Program-made: the position numbers and the translations under genes
In this document: positions 1 through 6,102 of the stretch, in pieces
How positions within the stretch are numbered: the stretch's first letter is position 1
Layout: every line of letters starts with the position of its first letter
Origin: an uncultured Clostridia bacterium
Lineage (GTDB): Bacteria; Bacillota; Clostridia; Christensenellales; UBA1242
Assembly: GCA_944363385.1 (NCBI GenBank)
Contig: CALVUB010000015.1
Span: 1 to 12,881 of the forward strand
Reading direction: 5' to 3'
Length of the DNA stretch: 12,881 nt
The notes under the pieces: generated by a model
Told to the model about the DNA's origin: nothing
Databases searched by the model: none
Seen by the model: the letters and a program-made list of their open reading frames with translations, nothing else

Positions 1-55
1 GATACGGCGACCACCGAGATCTACACTCTTTCCCTACACGACGCTCTTCCGATCT
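1..55 (+). other. Illumina P5/TruSeq adapter left in the assembly (artefact)
   Basis: These 55 bases match, from memory, the Illumina P5 flow-cell oligo plus TruSeq read-1 primer site, lacking only its first few bases. The run ends in the canonical CGCTCTTCCGATCT, after which genomic sequence starts at base 56. It is sequencing-library DNA, not genome, and the contig should be trimmed here. The adapter happens to be open in the frame of the collagen-like gene, so an automatic gene caller could extend that protein falsely into it. Confidence 0.98.
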
Positions 56-56
56 T

Positions 57-635
57 GGCGCTACCGGTCCAACCGGTCCTACTGGCCCTGCCGGAACTGG
101 CGCAACTGGACCTACTGGCCCAACAGGCCCTCAAGGCACAGCTGGAACGGCTGGCGCGACTGGTGCTACTGGACCTACTGGACCTACTGGACCTACTGGA
201 CCTCAAGGCACAGCTGGAACGGCTGGCGCGACTGGTGCTACTGGACCTACAGGACCAACTGGACCTCAAGGCGCAACTGGAACTCAAGGCGCTGAAGGTG
301 CAACTGGCCCTACTGGTCCTCAAGGCACAGCTGGAACGGCTGGCGCGACTGGGGCGACTGGACCTACAGGACCAACTGGACCTCAAGGTGCAGCTGGAAC
401 AGCTGGCGCGACTGGTGCTACTGGACCTACAGGACCAACTGGACCTCAAGGCGCTACTGGAACTCAAGGCGCTGAAGGTGCAACTGGCCCTACTGGTCCT
501 GCCGGTGCAACGGGTGCTGAGGGCGCGACTGGTCCTACTGGCCCAACAGGACCTCAAGGCGCTACTGGAACTCAAGGCGCTGTTGGCGCAACTGGACCTA
601 CTGGACCGACTGGTCCTACTGGTCCAACCGGTGCT
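57..635 (+). repeat. Collagen-coding tandem repeats
   Basis: This is a 9-bp-based Gly-X-Y coding array (GGN-CCT-ACT and similar codons). Larger near-identical blocks sit on top of it: a block of about 90 bp around 232-320 recurs at about 412-500 with very few changes, an offset of 180 bp. Short-read assembly can collapse or expand such arrays, so the true repeat number is uncertain. Confidence 0.9.
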
Positions 636-1088
636 GGTCTTGCTGCTTACGGCGGGCTCTATAACTCAGCTCAGCAGACACCGACAATCACCACGCAAGA
701 CACCTACACACCTGTTGAGCTTGACACAGAAATGCCACTGCTCAATACTACCACCGCTTCAAATGCGATAACTGTTTTGCAAGCTGGTGATTATGAAATA
801 AGCTATCACCTTCAAATTAATTCAACAACTGAGCTTACTTTCAATGTGACAGCAAGAAACAACACCACGCCAATAGCTTCTTCAACCATTGAACAAACTG
901 CACTTGAAACAACAACAGGTGCCACTTTTGTAGTGGACGTGTCAAACTCGGTGATTGTAACGCTTTCCGCCAACGATGTGATTGACCTTGCTATTGCAAC
1001 CACAACCGCGCCTGGTGGTGCAACAATCACTATTCCTGAGAATGGTGATGCAACTTTAGTGGTAAAAAAACTTAGCGTAACAAGTTGA
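57..1088 (+). CDS. Collagen-like Gly-X-Y surface protein with BclA/C1q-like C-terminal domain (5' truncated)
   Basis: The gene runs in one open frame from the adapter junction to TGA at 1086-1088: 343 residues with the N-terminus missing. Residues 1-191 are 63 Gly-X-Y triplets (mostly GPT, GAT, GPQ, GTA) plus one broken step, G-T, at residues 13-14. Thr fills most Y positions, as in BclA-type exosporium and surface collagens, where it is often O-glycosylated. Residues 192-343 begin [12 protein letters not shown] and continue with beta-rich sequence containing [10 protein letters not shown] and a closing [10 protein letters not shown]. This resembles the trimeric jelly-roll (C1q/TNF-like) C-terminal domain of bacterial collagens. 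A trimeric, surface-exposed fibre is the family expectation; location here is inferred because the signal or anchor region is lost. The internal ATG at 732 is not the start, because the frame is open and collagenous upstream. The cell-surface role (adhesion, spore coat) is unknown. Confidence 0.92.
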   Translation, partial: GATGPTGPTGPAGTGATGPTGPTGPQGTAGTAGATGATGPTGPTGPTGPQGTAGTAGATGATGPTGPTGPQGATGTQGAEGATGPTGPQGTAGTAGATGATGPTGPTGPQGAAGTAGATGATGPTGPTGPQGATGTQGAEGATGPTGPAGATGAEGATGPTGPTGPQGATGTQGAVGATGPTGPTGPTGPTGAGLAAYGGLYNSAQQTPTITTQDTYTPVELDTEMPLLNTTTASNAITVLQAGDYEISYHLQINSTTELTFNVTARNNTTPIASSTIEQTALETTTGATFVVDVSNSVIVTLSANDVIDLAIATTTAPGGATITIPENGDATLVVKKLSVTS

Positions 1089-1105
1089 TTTGGTCTAATC
1101 TTAAG

Positions 1106-1131
1106 AAAAAGGGCAAAAATGCCCTTTTTTT
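1106..1131 (+). terminator. Rho-independent terminator of the collagen-like gene
   Basis: The stem GGGCA/TGCCC (1111-1115 with 1120-1124) has an AAAA loop, is preceded by five A and followed by seven T. It lies 18 bases after the stop codon. The flanking A/T runs allow some termination on the other strand as well. Confidence 0.9.
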
Positions 1132-1198
1132 GCTATTTTTTCAAAAAAATTTTACTTTTTGCATAAAATAAAGTCTTTTTGCTGGCTTTTAAAATTTG

Positions 1199-1228
1199 TT
1201 GACAAAGATAAACTTTATGTGATATTAT
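1199..1228 (+). promoter_or_regulatory. leuS promoter, extended -10
   Basis: The -35 is TTGACA (1199-1204, perfect consensus). After an 18-base spacer comes TATTAT (1223-1228), preceded by TGA (1220-1222) as an extended -10. Transcription would be expected to start at about 1234-1236, on or next to the ATG of the leader mini-ORF. Confidence 0.8.
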
Positions 1229-1234
1229 AAAAAC

Positions 1235-1267
1235 ATGAAATATAGCAAAAATTTAGCGCTACTTTAA
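1235..1267 (+). CDS. Putative leuS leader peptide MKYSKNLALL
   Basis: This 10-codon ORF (ATG 1235, TAA 1265-1267) lies between the leuS promoter and the leuS attenuator hairpins. Three of its last four codons are leucine, and three different Leu codons are used (TTA, CTA, CTT). TTA and CTA are uncommon here: the nearby dfx gene has nine Leu codons and none is TTA or CTA. No Shine-Dalgarno sequence precedes the ATG. The predicted transcription start falls at the ATG itself, so if translated it would be as a leaderless message. Its stop codon abuts the first hairpin arm. A leader peptide rich in the codon for the amino acid used by the downstream synthetase is the classical design of ribosome-mediated attenuation. 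That it is translated is inference. Confidence 0.6.
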   Translation: MKYSKNLALL

Positions 1268-1353
1268 CTTTTGTGACCACCTGTTCGTGGCACAAGTTTT
1301 GGTTGTGCTAAAAAAATTCTTGCGCAACCAAAAGTGGTTGCTATTTTTATTTT
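1266..1353 (+). promoter_or_regulatory. leuS transcription attenuator: chain of alternative hairpins ending in a terminator
   Basis: Five arms are visible. A (1266-1280) pairs with B (1287-1298): CCAC/GTGG, GTG/CAC and AACTT/AAGTT with small bulges. B (GCACAA, 1290-1295) can instead pair with C (TTGTGC, 1303-1308). C (1297-1308) can instead pair with D (1322-1333) over 12 bp with one G-U. D (GCAACC, 1324-1329) can instead pair with E (GGTTGC, 1336-1341), followed by a T-rich tail (1342-1353), giving a terminator-like stem directly before the leuS SD. Neighbouring pairings exclude each other except A:B with C:D. In the inferred model, a ribosome stalled at the leader Leu codons leaves A free, so A:B and C:D form and transcription reads through. 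A ribosome at the leader stop masks A, so B:C forms and D:E terminates. A T-box was considered: the leader is short and lacks the usual conserved T-box core. Confidence 0.62.
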
Positions 1354-1366
1354 AAGGAGAACCAAA

Positions 1367-3775
1367 ATGAAAGAATATGACTTTAAAAAAATTGAAGAAA
1401 AATGGAAAAAATATTGGGAGGACCATGCGACTTTCAAGACTGATATTTGGGATTTTTCAAAGCCTAAATTCTATGCACTTGATATGTTCCCATACCCTTC
1501 TGGAGCAGGTCTTCATGTTGGCCATCCTGAAGGCTATACAGCCACTGACATTGTCAGCAGAATGAAAAGAATGCAGGGTTATAATGTGTTGCATCCCATG
1601 GGCTTTGACTCTTTTGGTCTGCCAGCTGAGCAGTATGCAATAAACACTGGCAATCATCCTTACGAGTTTACAAAGAAAAATATCGACTATTTCAGAAGTC
1701 AGCTAAAAAATATTGGTCTTTCTTTCGATTGGGACAGAGAAATTTCCACTTGCGAGCCAAGCTATTACAAATGGACTCAGTGGATTTTTAAGCGTCTATA
1801 TCAAAAAGGTTTGGCAAAGTTTATAGAAATGCCTGTCAATTTCTGTGAAGAACTTGGATGCGTGCTTGCAAATGACGAAATTGTTGACGGCAAAAGTGAA
1901 CGCGGTGGCTATCCTGTTGTTAAAAAATTTATGAAACAATGGATAATCGACATTGCCAAATACGGCGACCGACTTATTGAAGGACTTGAGGGCATCAATT
2001 GGCCAGAAAGCACCAAGACTATGCAAAAAAATTGGATTGGCAGGTCTGAAGGTGTTGAAGTTGACTTTGAACTTGTAGGTGGCGGAAAATTCTCTATCTT
2101 TACCACCTGCATCGAAACAATTTATGGTATAACTTTTATGGTTATGGCGCCAGAGGCAAAAATGGTTGACCAGCTGAAAGGTCGCATCAAAAACTGGAAT
2201 GAGGTGGAAGAGTATCGCAAAGAAACCGCCAAACTCAGCGACCTTGAGCGAACCGAACTGAACAAAGGCAAAAGCGGAGTGAAACTTGAAGGCGTTTACG
2301 CTATCAATCCAGTAAATAACAAAAAAGTGCCTGTGTTTATCGGCGATTTTGTGCTAGCAAGTTACGGCACTGGTGCTGTTATGGCAGTTCCATCTCATGA
2401 CCAACGCGACTTTGAATATGCAATTGCGCACAAAATTGATATGATTCAAGTTATTGAAGGCAGAGACGTGAGTAAATGTGCGTTTGAAAAACAAGATTAC
2501 CTTGGAAAAGGTTGCCACCTTATCAACAGCGAAGAATTTTCAGGTTTGACAGTGGAAGAGGCAAAAACAGCTATTACCGCCAAACTTGTCAAAATGGGTA
2601 AAGCGCGCAAAAAAGTCAACTATCGTCTTCATGAGTGGATTTTTGCTAGACAAAGATATTGGGGTGAGCCTATTCCAATCGTTCATAATAATGACGGAAC
2701 AACAACCGCCCTTGACGACACAGACTTGCCACTTGTTTTGCCAGTCCTCGATGACTATAAGCCAGCCAAAGATGGTAGCAGTCCGCTAGCAAAAGATGAA
2801 AACTGGGTCAATGTGACCTATAAAGGCAAAAAAGGCAAGCGAGAAACCTCTACAATGCCTGGCTCTGCTGGTTCAAGTTGGTATTTCTTAAGATATATCG
2901 ATCCGCACAATGAAGAAGAGATTGCAAACAAAAAACTGCTTGAGCACTGGCTTCCTGTTGATCTTTATGTGGGAGGGCCTGAGCATACAACTGGTCACCT
3001 TTTGTATTCGAGAATGTGGAACAATTTTCTTTACGATGAAGGCGTTGTGCCTGTAAAAGAGCCTTTCCAAAAACTTGTTCACCCTGGCATGATTCTTGGT
3101 GCAAATGGTATCAAAATGGGCAAACGCTATCCTGAATTTATCGTTGACCCTAACGATGTCATCGCAAAATATGGAGCCGACACTTTGCGCCTTTACGAAA
3201 TGTTTATGGGGCCTCTTGAAGTGTCTAAACCTTGGGATAACAATGGTGTGGCAGGCGTCAAGAAATTTTTGGATAGGATTTGGAAAATTTATCAAGAAAA
3301 AGAAATTGGCGATTTTGAAAATAACAATTTGAAACAAGTTTACAACCAGACTGTTAAAAAAGTCACCGAGGATTATGAAACTTTAAACTTCAACACCGCT
3401 ATTTCTCAAATGATGATTTTTGTCAATGCGCTTGCAAAAGAGCATAGCTTTCCTAGAGAATATGCTGAAGGATTTTTGAAACTTCTCAATCCAATCTGCC
3501 CTTTTATAACCGAAGAACTTTGGCAAAATATGGGGAATAAAAATACAATGTCCTATGAAAAATGGCCAACATATGATGAAAAAGCGCTCATTAGCGACAC
3601 AACAGAAGTGCCTGTTCAAGTCAACGGCAAACTTCGTGGAAAAATTATTGTAACCTCTTCTATGAGTGAAGAAGAGATAAAAGCCCTTGCTCTTGACGAG
3701 GTTAAAGATTTTGTAACTGGCGATGTCAAAAAATTTATCTATGTTCCAAAGCGAATTTGCAATGTCATTGTATAA
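1367..3775 (+). CDS. leuS: Leucyl-tRNA synthetase (class I)
   Basis: It charges tRNA-Leu with leucine in the cytoplasm, using ATP. The product is 802 residues, a normal bacterial length, and looks complete. The start is ATG 1367, preceded 7 bases upstream by AAGGAG (1354-1359); the upstream in-frame GTG at 1334 lies inside the attenuator stem and is rejected. Visible parts: the HIGH motif as HVGH (50-53); LANDEIVDGKSERGG of the zinc-domain region; the CP1 editing domain with a threonine-rich peptide TTCIET (246-251) and invariant GTGAVMAVPSHDQRD (Asp345); and a C-terminal tRNA-binding end with VQVNGKLRGK. Two signatures depart from the textbook. The KMSKS loop reads KMGKR (583-587), followed by YPEF instead of KGN, and the editing peptide usually reads TTRPDT. 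The second Lys of KMSKS and the Asp of HDQRD remain. Regulation is probably by the Leu-codon attenuator upstream. The gene is monocistronic, ending at the cloverleaf terminator. Confidence 0.98.
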   Translation: MKEYDFKKIEEKWKKYWEDHATFKTDIWDFSKPKFYALDMFPYPSGAGLHVGHPEGYTATDIVSRMKRMQGYNVLHPMGFDSFGLPAEQYAINTGNHPYEFTKKNIDYFRSQLKNIGLSFDWDREISTCEPSYYKWTQWIFKRLYQKGLAKFIEMPVNFCEELGCVLANDEIVDGKSERGGYPVVKKFMKQWIIDIAKYGDRLIEGLEGINWPESTKTMQKNWIGRSEGVEVDFELVGGGKFSIFTTCIETIYGITFMVMAPEAKMVDQLKGRIKNWNEVEEYRKETAKLSDLERTELNKGKSGVKLEGVYAINPVNNKKVPVFIGDFVLASYGTGAVMAVPSHDQRDFEYAIAHKIDMIQVIEGRDVSKCAFEKQDYLGKGCHLINSEEFSGLTVEEAKTAITAKLVKMGKARKKVNYRLHEWIFARQRYWGEPIPIVHNNDGTTTALDDTDLPLVLPVLDDYKPAKDGSSPLAKDENWVNVTYKGKKGKRETSTMPGSAGSSWYFLRYIDPHNEEEIANKKLLEHWLPVDLYVGGPEHTTGHLLYSRMWNNFLYDEGVVPVKEPFQKLVHPGMILGANGIKMGKRYPEFIVDPNDVIAKYGADTLRLYEMFMGPLEVSKPWDNNGVAGVKKFLDRIWKIYQEKEIGDFENNNLKQVYNQTVKKVTEDYETLNFNTAISQMMIFVNALAKEHSFPREYAEGFLKLLNPICPFITEELWQNMGNKNTMSYEKWPTYDEKALISDTTEVPVQVNGKLRGKIIVTSSMSEEEIKALALDEVKDFVTGDVKKFIYVPKRICNVIV

Positions 3776-3882
3776 AGCCGAAAAACGCTCGCTTCAATGC
3801 GAGCAAAAAAAGCACAGCCCTCTAGTGTAAACACTAAAGCTGTGCTTTTTTTAACCTCAGAAACTGAGGTTGTTTTTCGGCT
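3776..3882. terminator. Cloverleaf (four-way junction) bidirectional terminator between convergent genes
   Basis: An 11-bp perfect outer stem (AGCCGAAAAAC 3776-3786 with GTTTTTCGGCT 3872-3882) encloses three contiguous hairpins. H1 is GCTCGC/GCGAGC (3787-3792/3799-3804). H2 is a 14-bp perfect stem (3805-3818/3839-3852, A7...T7) with an inner TAGTGT/ACACTA stem. H3 is AACCTCAG/CTGAGGTT with an AAA loop (3853-3860/3864-3871). No base is unpaired at the junction. The element begins at the base after the leuS stop and ends one base before the stop of the opposing gene. H2 has T7 on both strands. H1 has a T5 on the minus strand and H3 a T5 on the plus strand, and these T5 runs are the arms of the outer stem. 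It can therefore act as a terminator for both genes. The cloverleaf shape itself is unexplained. Confidence 0.85.
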
Positions 3883-3883
3883 A

Positions 3884-4306
3884 TTAATAAACAGAGTTTA
3901 AATTCATAGTCATTGGAGCAACAACTGTTGCAATAATAAGCGCTAAAATAACAATCAAAAGCGTGGCATTAAATTTATATCCACCTTTAACCATTTTAAC
4001 AGCTTCAATCACAAGCGCTACAAAAGCGCAACCAAATGCCAAGAAGAAGAAAGCTGCTGCCGCGCACAAAGTTGCAATAGAATAAACTGCCAGTGGCAAG
4101 AATGCGGTGAAAAAGCTGAAGAAAATTGAAATGATTGAAAGCGAAAGCGCGATATAGTCAAAACTAAAAGCTTTTTTAAAGAAAGTCTCTGCTGATTTTT
4201 CTTCTACTTTTGGTTGAGCCTCATTTTTCTCAACTTTTTCCTCTTCAATTTCTACAGGTTCATTTTCTTCAATAACAACCTCTTCCTCTTTTATTTTTCT
4301 TTTCAT
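3884..4306 (-). CDS. Hypothetical small membrane protein, acidic N-terminus and three TM segments
   Basis: The product is 140 residues. Residues 1-50 are hydrophilic and very charged, with runs of Glu and Lys, probably disordered or coiled and cytoplasmic. They are followed by hydrophobic segments at about 52-70, 73-100 and 113-133, the first two separated only by a Pro-containing turn, and a short tail ending NLNSVY. There is no signal-peptidase site and no recognisable catalytic motif. The start is supported by GAGGTG (4311-4316) five bases from the ATG and by a good promoter just upstream. The gene converges on leuS and shares its cloverleaf terminator; the peroxiredoxin gene upstream has its own terminator, so this gene is transcribed alone. 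I do not recognise the family; the function is unknown. Coding status is supported by promoter, SD and membrane-like composition. Confidence 0.82.
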   Translation of the reverse strand: MKRKIKEEEVVIEENEPVEIEEEKVEKNEAQPKVEEKSAETFFKKAFSFDYIALSLSIISIFFSFFTAFLPLAVYSIATLCAAAAFFFLAFGCAFVALVIEAVKMVKGGYKFNATLLIVILALIIATVVAPMTMNLNSVY

Positions 4307-4324
4307 TTTTCACCTCATATAAGT

Positions 4325-4353
4325 ATTGTAACATTTTTGAAAAAATTAGTCAA
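4325..4353 (-). promoter_or_regulatory. Promoter of the small membrane-protein gene
   Basis: On the minus strand, TTGACT (4348-4353), a 17-base spacer and TACAAT (4325-4330) form a near-consensus housekeeping promoter. The expected transcription start is at about 4318, so the 5' leader would hold little more than the SD. Confidence 0.8.
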
Positions 4354-4419
4354 TCATTATTTTAACATTACAAATGACACAATACATTTTATGTTAAAAA
4401 CCGCTTTAAATTTCCATAA

Positions 4420-4447
4420 AAACAAAAAGAAGGCTTTATTTAGCCTT
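4420..4447 (-). terminator. Rho-independent terminator of the peroxiredoxin gene
   Basis: Read on the minus strand, AAGGCT (4447-4442) and AGCCTT (4435-4430) flank a 6-base loop, followed by CTTTTTGTTTTT. The stem overlaps the last codons and stop of the peroxiredoxin gene. The T-run on the plus strand would also permit weak termination in that direction. Confidence 0.82.
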
Positions 4448-5122
4448 TTTCTTGCTGTTTTTCTCCTTTCTAAAACACATAAACCAATCAAGGCAATACA
4501 TGTTTTCATCTTTGCTCTCAACTCGCTCTTTTGCAACGCCACATGAGCCAGCTGTTGGAATGATGACATCATCACCTGGACGCCAATCAGCAGGAGTTGC
4601 GCAAGCATCTTTATCTGCCTTTTGAAGAGCAATGACAATTCTTTTGATTTCATCAAAATTTCTTCCAGTTGAAAGTGGATAATACAAAATGGTTCTTATC
4701 TTTGATTCTGGGTCAATGACAAATACTGCTCTAACCGCCTGCGTTGTCGATTGTCCTGGCTGAATCATGCCATATTTTGAAGCAACTTCCATTTTTATGT
4801 CTTCAATAAGTGGAAATTTTACTTCAATGTTTTTCTTGCCATTCCATTCAAGCTCTTGAATTTTTCTAAGCCATGCGATGTGCGAATATATTGAGTCAAC
4901 TGAAAGCCCTACAAGCTCAGTATTTAACGCTTTAAATTCCTCCATCATCGAGCCAAAGGTCATAAACTCTGTGGTGCAGACAGGCGTAAAATCTGCTGGG
5001 TGAGAGAAAAGAATCACCCATTTGCCTTTATAATCTTCTGGAAAGTTGATATTGCCCTGTGTTGTTACTGCCGAAAAACTTGGTGCTGTGTCGCCAATAA
5101 GTGGCATACGATATTCTTCCAT
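4436..5122 (-). CDS. Peroxiredoxin, Prx6 (archaeal/clostridial AhpC-TSA) type
   Basis: It reduces hydrogen peroxide and organic peroxides in the cytoplasm through a peroxidatic cysteine. The product is 228 residues, usual for the long Prx6-like group. The thioredoxin fold carries the universal PxxxTxxC motif as PADFTPVCTTE, with peroxidatic Cys49; Arg131 is in the conserved QAVRAVFVIDP strand. The C-terminal extension has ATPADWRPGDDVI, then Cys210 and Cys216 in a CLDWFMC pattern. The same pair supplies the resolving cysteine in archaeal 2-Cys members of this group. Two further cysteines (174, 194) are present. The lysine-rich tail KNSKKKAK is short and species-specific. The start is set by AAGGAGG (5128-5134), 5 bases upstream; the next ATG (codon 6) lacks such an SD. 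It is monocistronic with its own promoter and terminator. It fits with the nearby superoxide reductase, which makes the peroxide it would remove. Confidence 0.96.
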   Translation of the reverse strand: MEEYRMPLIGDTAPSFSAVTTQGNINFPEDYKGKWVILFSHPADFTPVCTTEFMTFGSMMEEFKALNTELVGLSVDSIYSHIAWLRKIQELEWNGKKNIEVKFPLIEDIKMEVASKYGMIQPGQSTTQAVRAVFVIDPESKIRTILYYPLSTGRNFDEIKRIVIALQKADKDACATPADWRPGDDVIIPTAGSCGVAKERVESKDENMYCLDWFMCFRKEKNSKKKAK

Positions 5123-5151
5123 AAAAACCTCCTTAATTTTTTTACAATTTA

Positions 5152-5179
5152 ATTATACAAAAATTGCACCAATTTTCAA
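5152..5179 (-). promoter_or_regulatory. Promoter of the peroxiredoxin gene
   Basis: On the minus strand, TTGAAA (5174-5179), a 16-base spacer and a perfect TATAAT (5152-5157) lie 30 bases from the ATG. No clear PerR-type palindrome was seen around it. Confidence 0.7.
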
Positions 5180-5217
5180 AATGTTTTTTGTAAATTATTT
5201 TGTTTTTAAACAATTTA

Positions 5218-5226
5218 TGCTATAAT
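5218..5226 (+). promoter_or_regulatory. Extended -10 promoter of tRNA-Ser
   Basis: TGC-TATAAT (5218-5226) is an extended -10 with a perfect hexamer. The matching -35 region is only T-rich. It lies about 63 bases before the mature tRNA and diverges from the peroxiredoxin promoter. Confidence 0.65.
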
Positions 5227-5289
5227 ATACTTGTTTCAAAATTGCGAAAACACACTCATTTTTTAAACATTTGGAGTTGCTGAGCTTTT

Positions 5290-5380
5290 GGAGAGATGTC
5301 AGAGAGGCCGAATGAGACGGATTCGAAATCCGTTATACAACCTTGTTGTATCGGGGGTTCGACTCCCCCTCTCTCCGCCA
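5290..5380 (+). tRNA. tRNA-Ser, anticodon CGA
   Basis: Acceptor arms GGAGAGA (5290-5296) and TCTCTCC (5370-5376) pair perfectly, followed by discriminator G and an encoded CCA (5378-5380). The anticodon stem ACGGA/TCCGT encloses loop TTCGAAA, giving anticodon CGA (5324-5326), which reads UCG. A long variable arm (ACAA/TTGT core, 5336-5349) marks the serine class, and the T-arm is GGGGGTTCGACTCCCCC. The whole is 91 nt, normal for tRNA-Ser. Confidence 0.98.
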
Positions 5381-5390
5381 ACATGCACAC

Positions 5391-5422
5391 AACTAAACAC
5401 TATGAGTTTAGTTGGTTGTTTT
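5391..5422 (+). terminator. Terminator after tRNA-Ser
   Basis: The perfect 8-bp stem AACTAAAC/GTTTAGTT (5391-5398/5406-5413) has a 7-base loop and is followed by GGTTGTTTT. It starts 10 bases after the CCA end. Confidence 0.75.
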
Positions 5423-5505
5423 GTATTATAAGTTAACATAATCACTTATTATACATATATTTAAGTCACCCTACCTTAATTTTATTACTGACTTTAGGAG
5501 AATTT

Positions 5506-6036
5506 ATGATAGAAACCAACAGATTTATAATAAGACCATTTATAAAAACAGATGCTGAGAAAATTTATGAAGCATGTAATGATTTTGAAATATCAAAAAC
5601 CACATTGGGAATTCCTTTTCCCTACACATTAGAAGACTCACAAAATTTTATTGATTACACCAACAATGCTATTAGCAACCAAAAATCATACGAATTAGCA
5701 ATAACATTAAAAGAAAATACTAATGAAGTAGTTGGCTGTATATCTTTAATGGGTATTAAAAGGCCTGCAAATAAAGCCGAATTAGCATATTGGGTTGCAA
5801 AAAAATATTGGAATAACGGGATTGCAACAGAAGCAGCCAAAGCAATTATAGAGTACGGCTTTAATACTTTAAATTTACATAGCATATTTGCAAGATTTTT
5901 AGATAATAATCCTGCAAGCGGTAAAGTAATGCAAAAAATAGGGATGAAATATGTTGGTAGGATGAGAGAACATGAATATAAATTCGGTCAATATTATGAT
6001 GTGTTTTATTACGAAATATTAAAATCAGATTTATAA
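5506..6036 (+). CDS. GNAT-family N-acetyltransferase (RimJ/RimL-like)
   Basis: The expected reaction is transfer of an acetyl group from acetyl-CoA to an amine. The 176 residues match the RimJ/RimL-type branch in length and layout. The opening is ETNRFIIRPFIKTDAEKIYE. The central strand VGCISLMGIK leads to AELAYWVAKKYWNNGIATEA (92-111), the acetyl-CoA pyrophosphate-binding region. Then come NNPASGKVMQKIGMKYVGRMRE (134-155) and a C-terminal strand. The substrate may be a protein N-terminus or a small amine or antibiotic; this cannot be told. The start has TAGGAG (5495-5500), 5 bases upstream. Codon use differs sharply from the neighbours: 10 of 11 Leu codons are TTA (none is CTT) and Ile is often ATA, in a more AT-rich stretch just after a tRNA gene. 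This suggests recent acquisition. No strong promoter was seen. Confidence 0.93.
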   Translation: MIETNRFIIRPFIKTDAEKIYEACNDFEISKTTLGIPFPYTLEDSQNFIDYTNNAISNQKSYELAITLKENTNEVVGCISLMGIKRPANKAELAYWVAKKYWNNGIATEAAKAIIEYGFNTLNLHSIFARFLDNNPASGKVMQKIGMKYVGRMREHEYKFGQYYDVFYYEILKSDL

Positions 6037-6102
6037 TATCTTATACTAAAATAATTTTTTTAAAAAGTTATTTTAACATTATACAAAAAATTGATTAGAT
6101 AA

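Noticed and set aside
21-575. Long minus-strand frame rich in Ser and Arg
   Set aside because: It is the mirror of the Gly-X-Y codon repeats (and partly of the adapter); low-complexity repeats keep several frames open. The plus frame has a coherent collagen plus globular domain.
57-635. Direct repeats resembling a CRISPR array
   Set aside because: Repeats are in-frame 9-bp multiples that encode Gly-X-Y with no unique spacers of constant length, and no cas genes are near.
55-771. Plus-strand Leu/Ala-rich frame starting at TTG 55
   Set aside because: Shifted reading of the same repeats. It starts inside the adapter, gives low-complexity sequence and loses the Gly-X-Y pattern and the C-terminal domain.
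1229-1366. T-box riboswitch upstream of leuS
   Set aside because: The leader is only about 130 bases, with no recognisable Stem I specifier loop and no conserved T-box core before the terminator. TGG-containing stretches alone are not enough. A covariance-model search would settle it.
1334-1366. GTG start of leuS 11 codons upstream
   Set aside because: It lies inside the attenuator stem with no SD, while ATG 1367 has AAGGAG at ideal spacing and begins the conserved LeuRS N-terminus.
2850-3337. Two minus-strand ORFs inside leuS
   Set aside because: They overlap a strongly conserved gene, have no SD or promoter and have no protein-family features.
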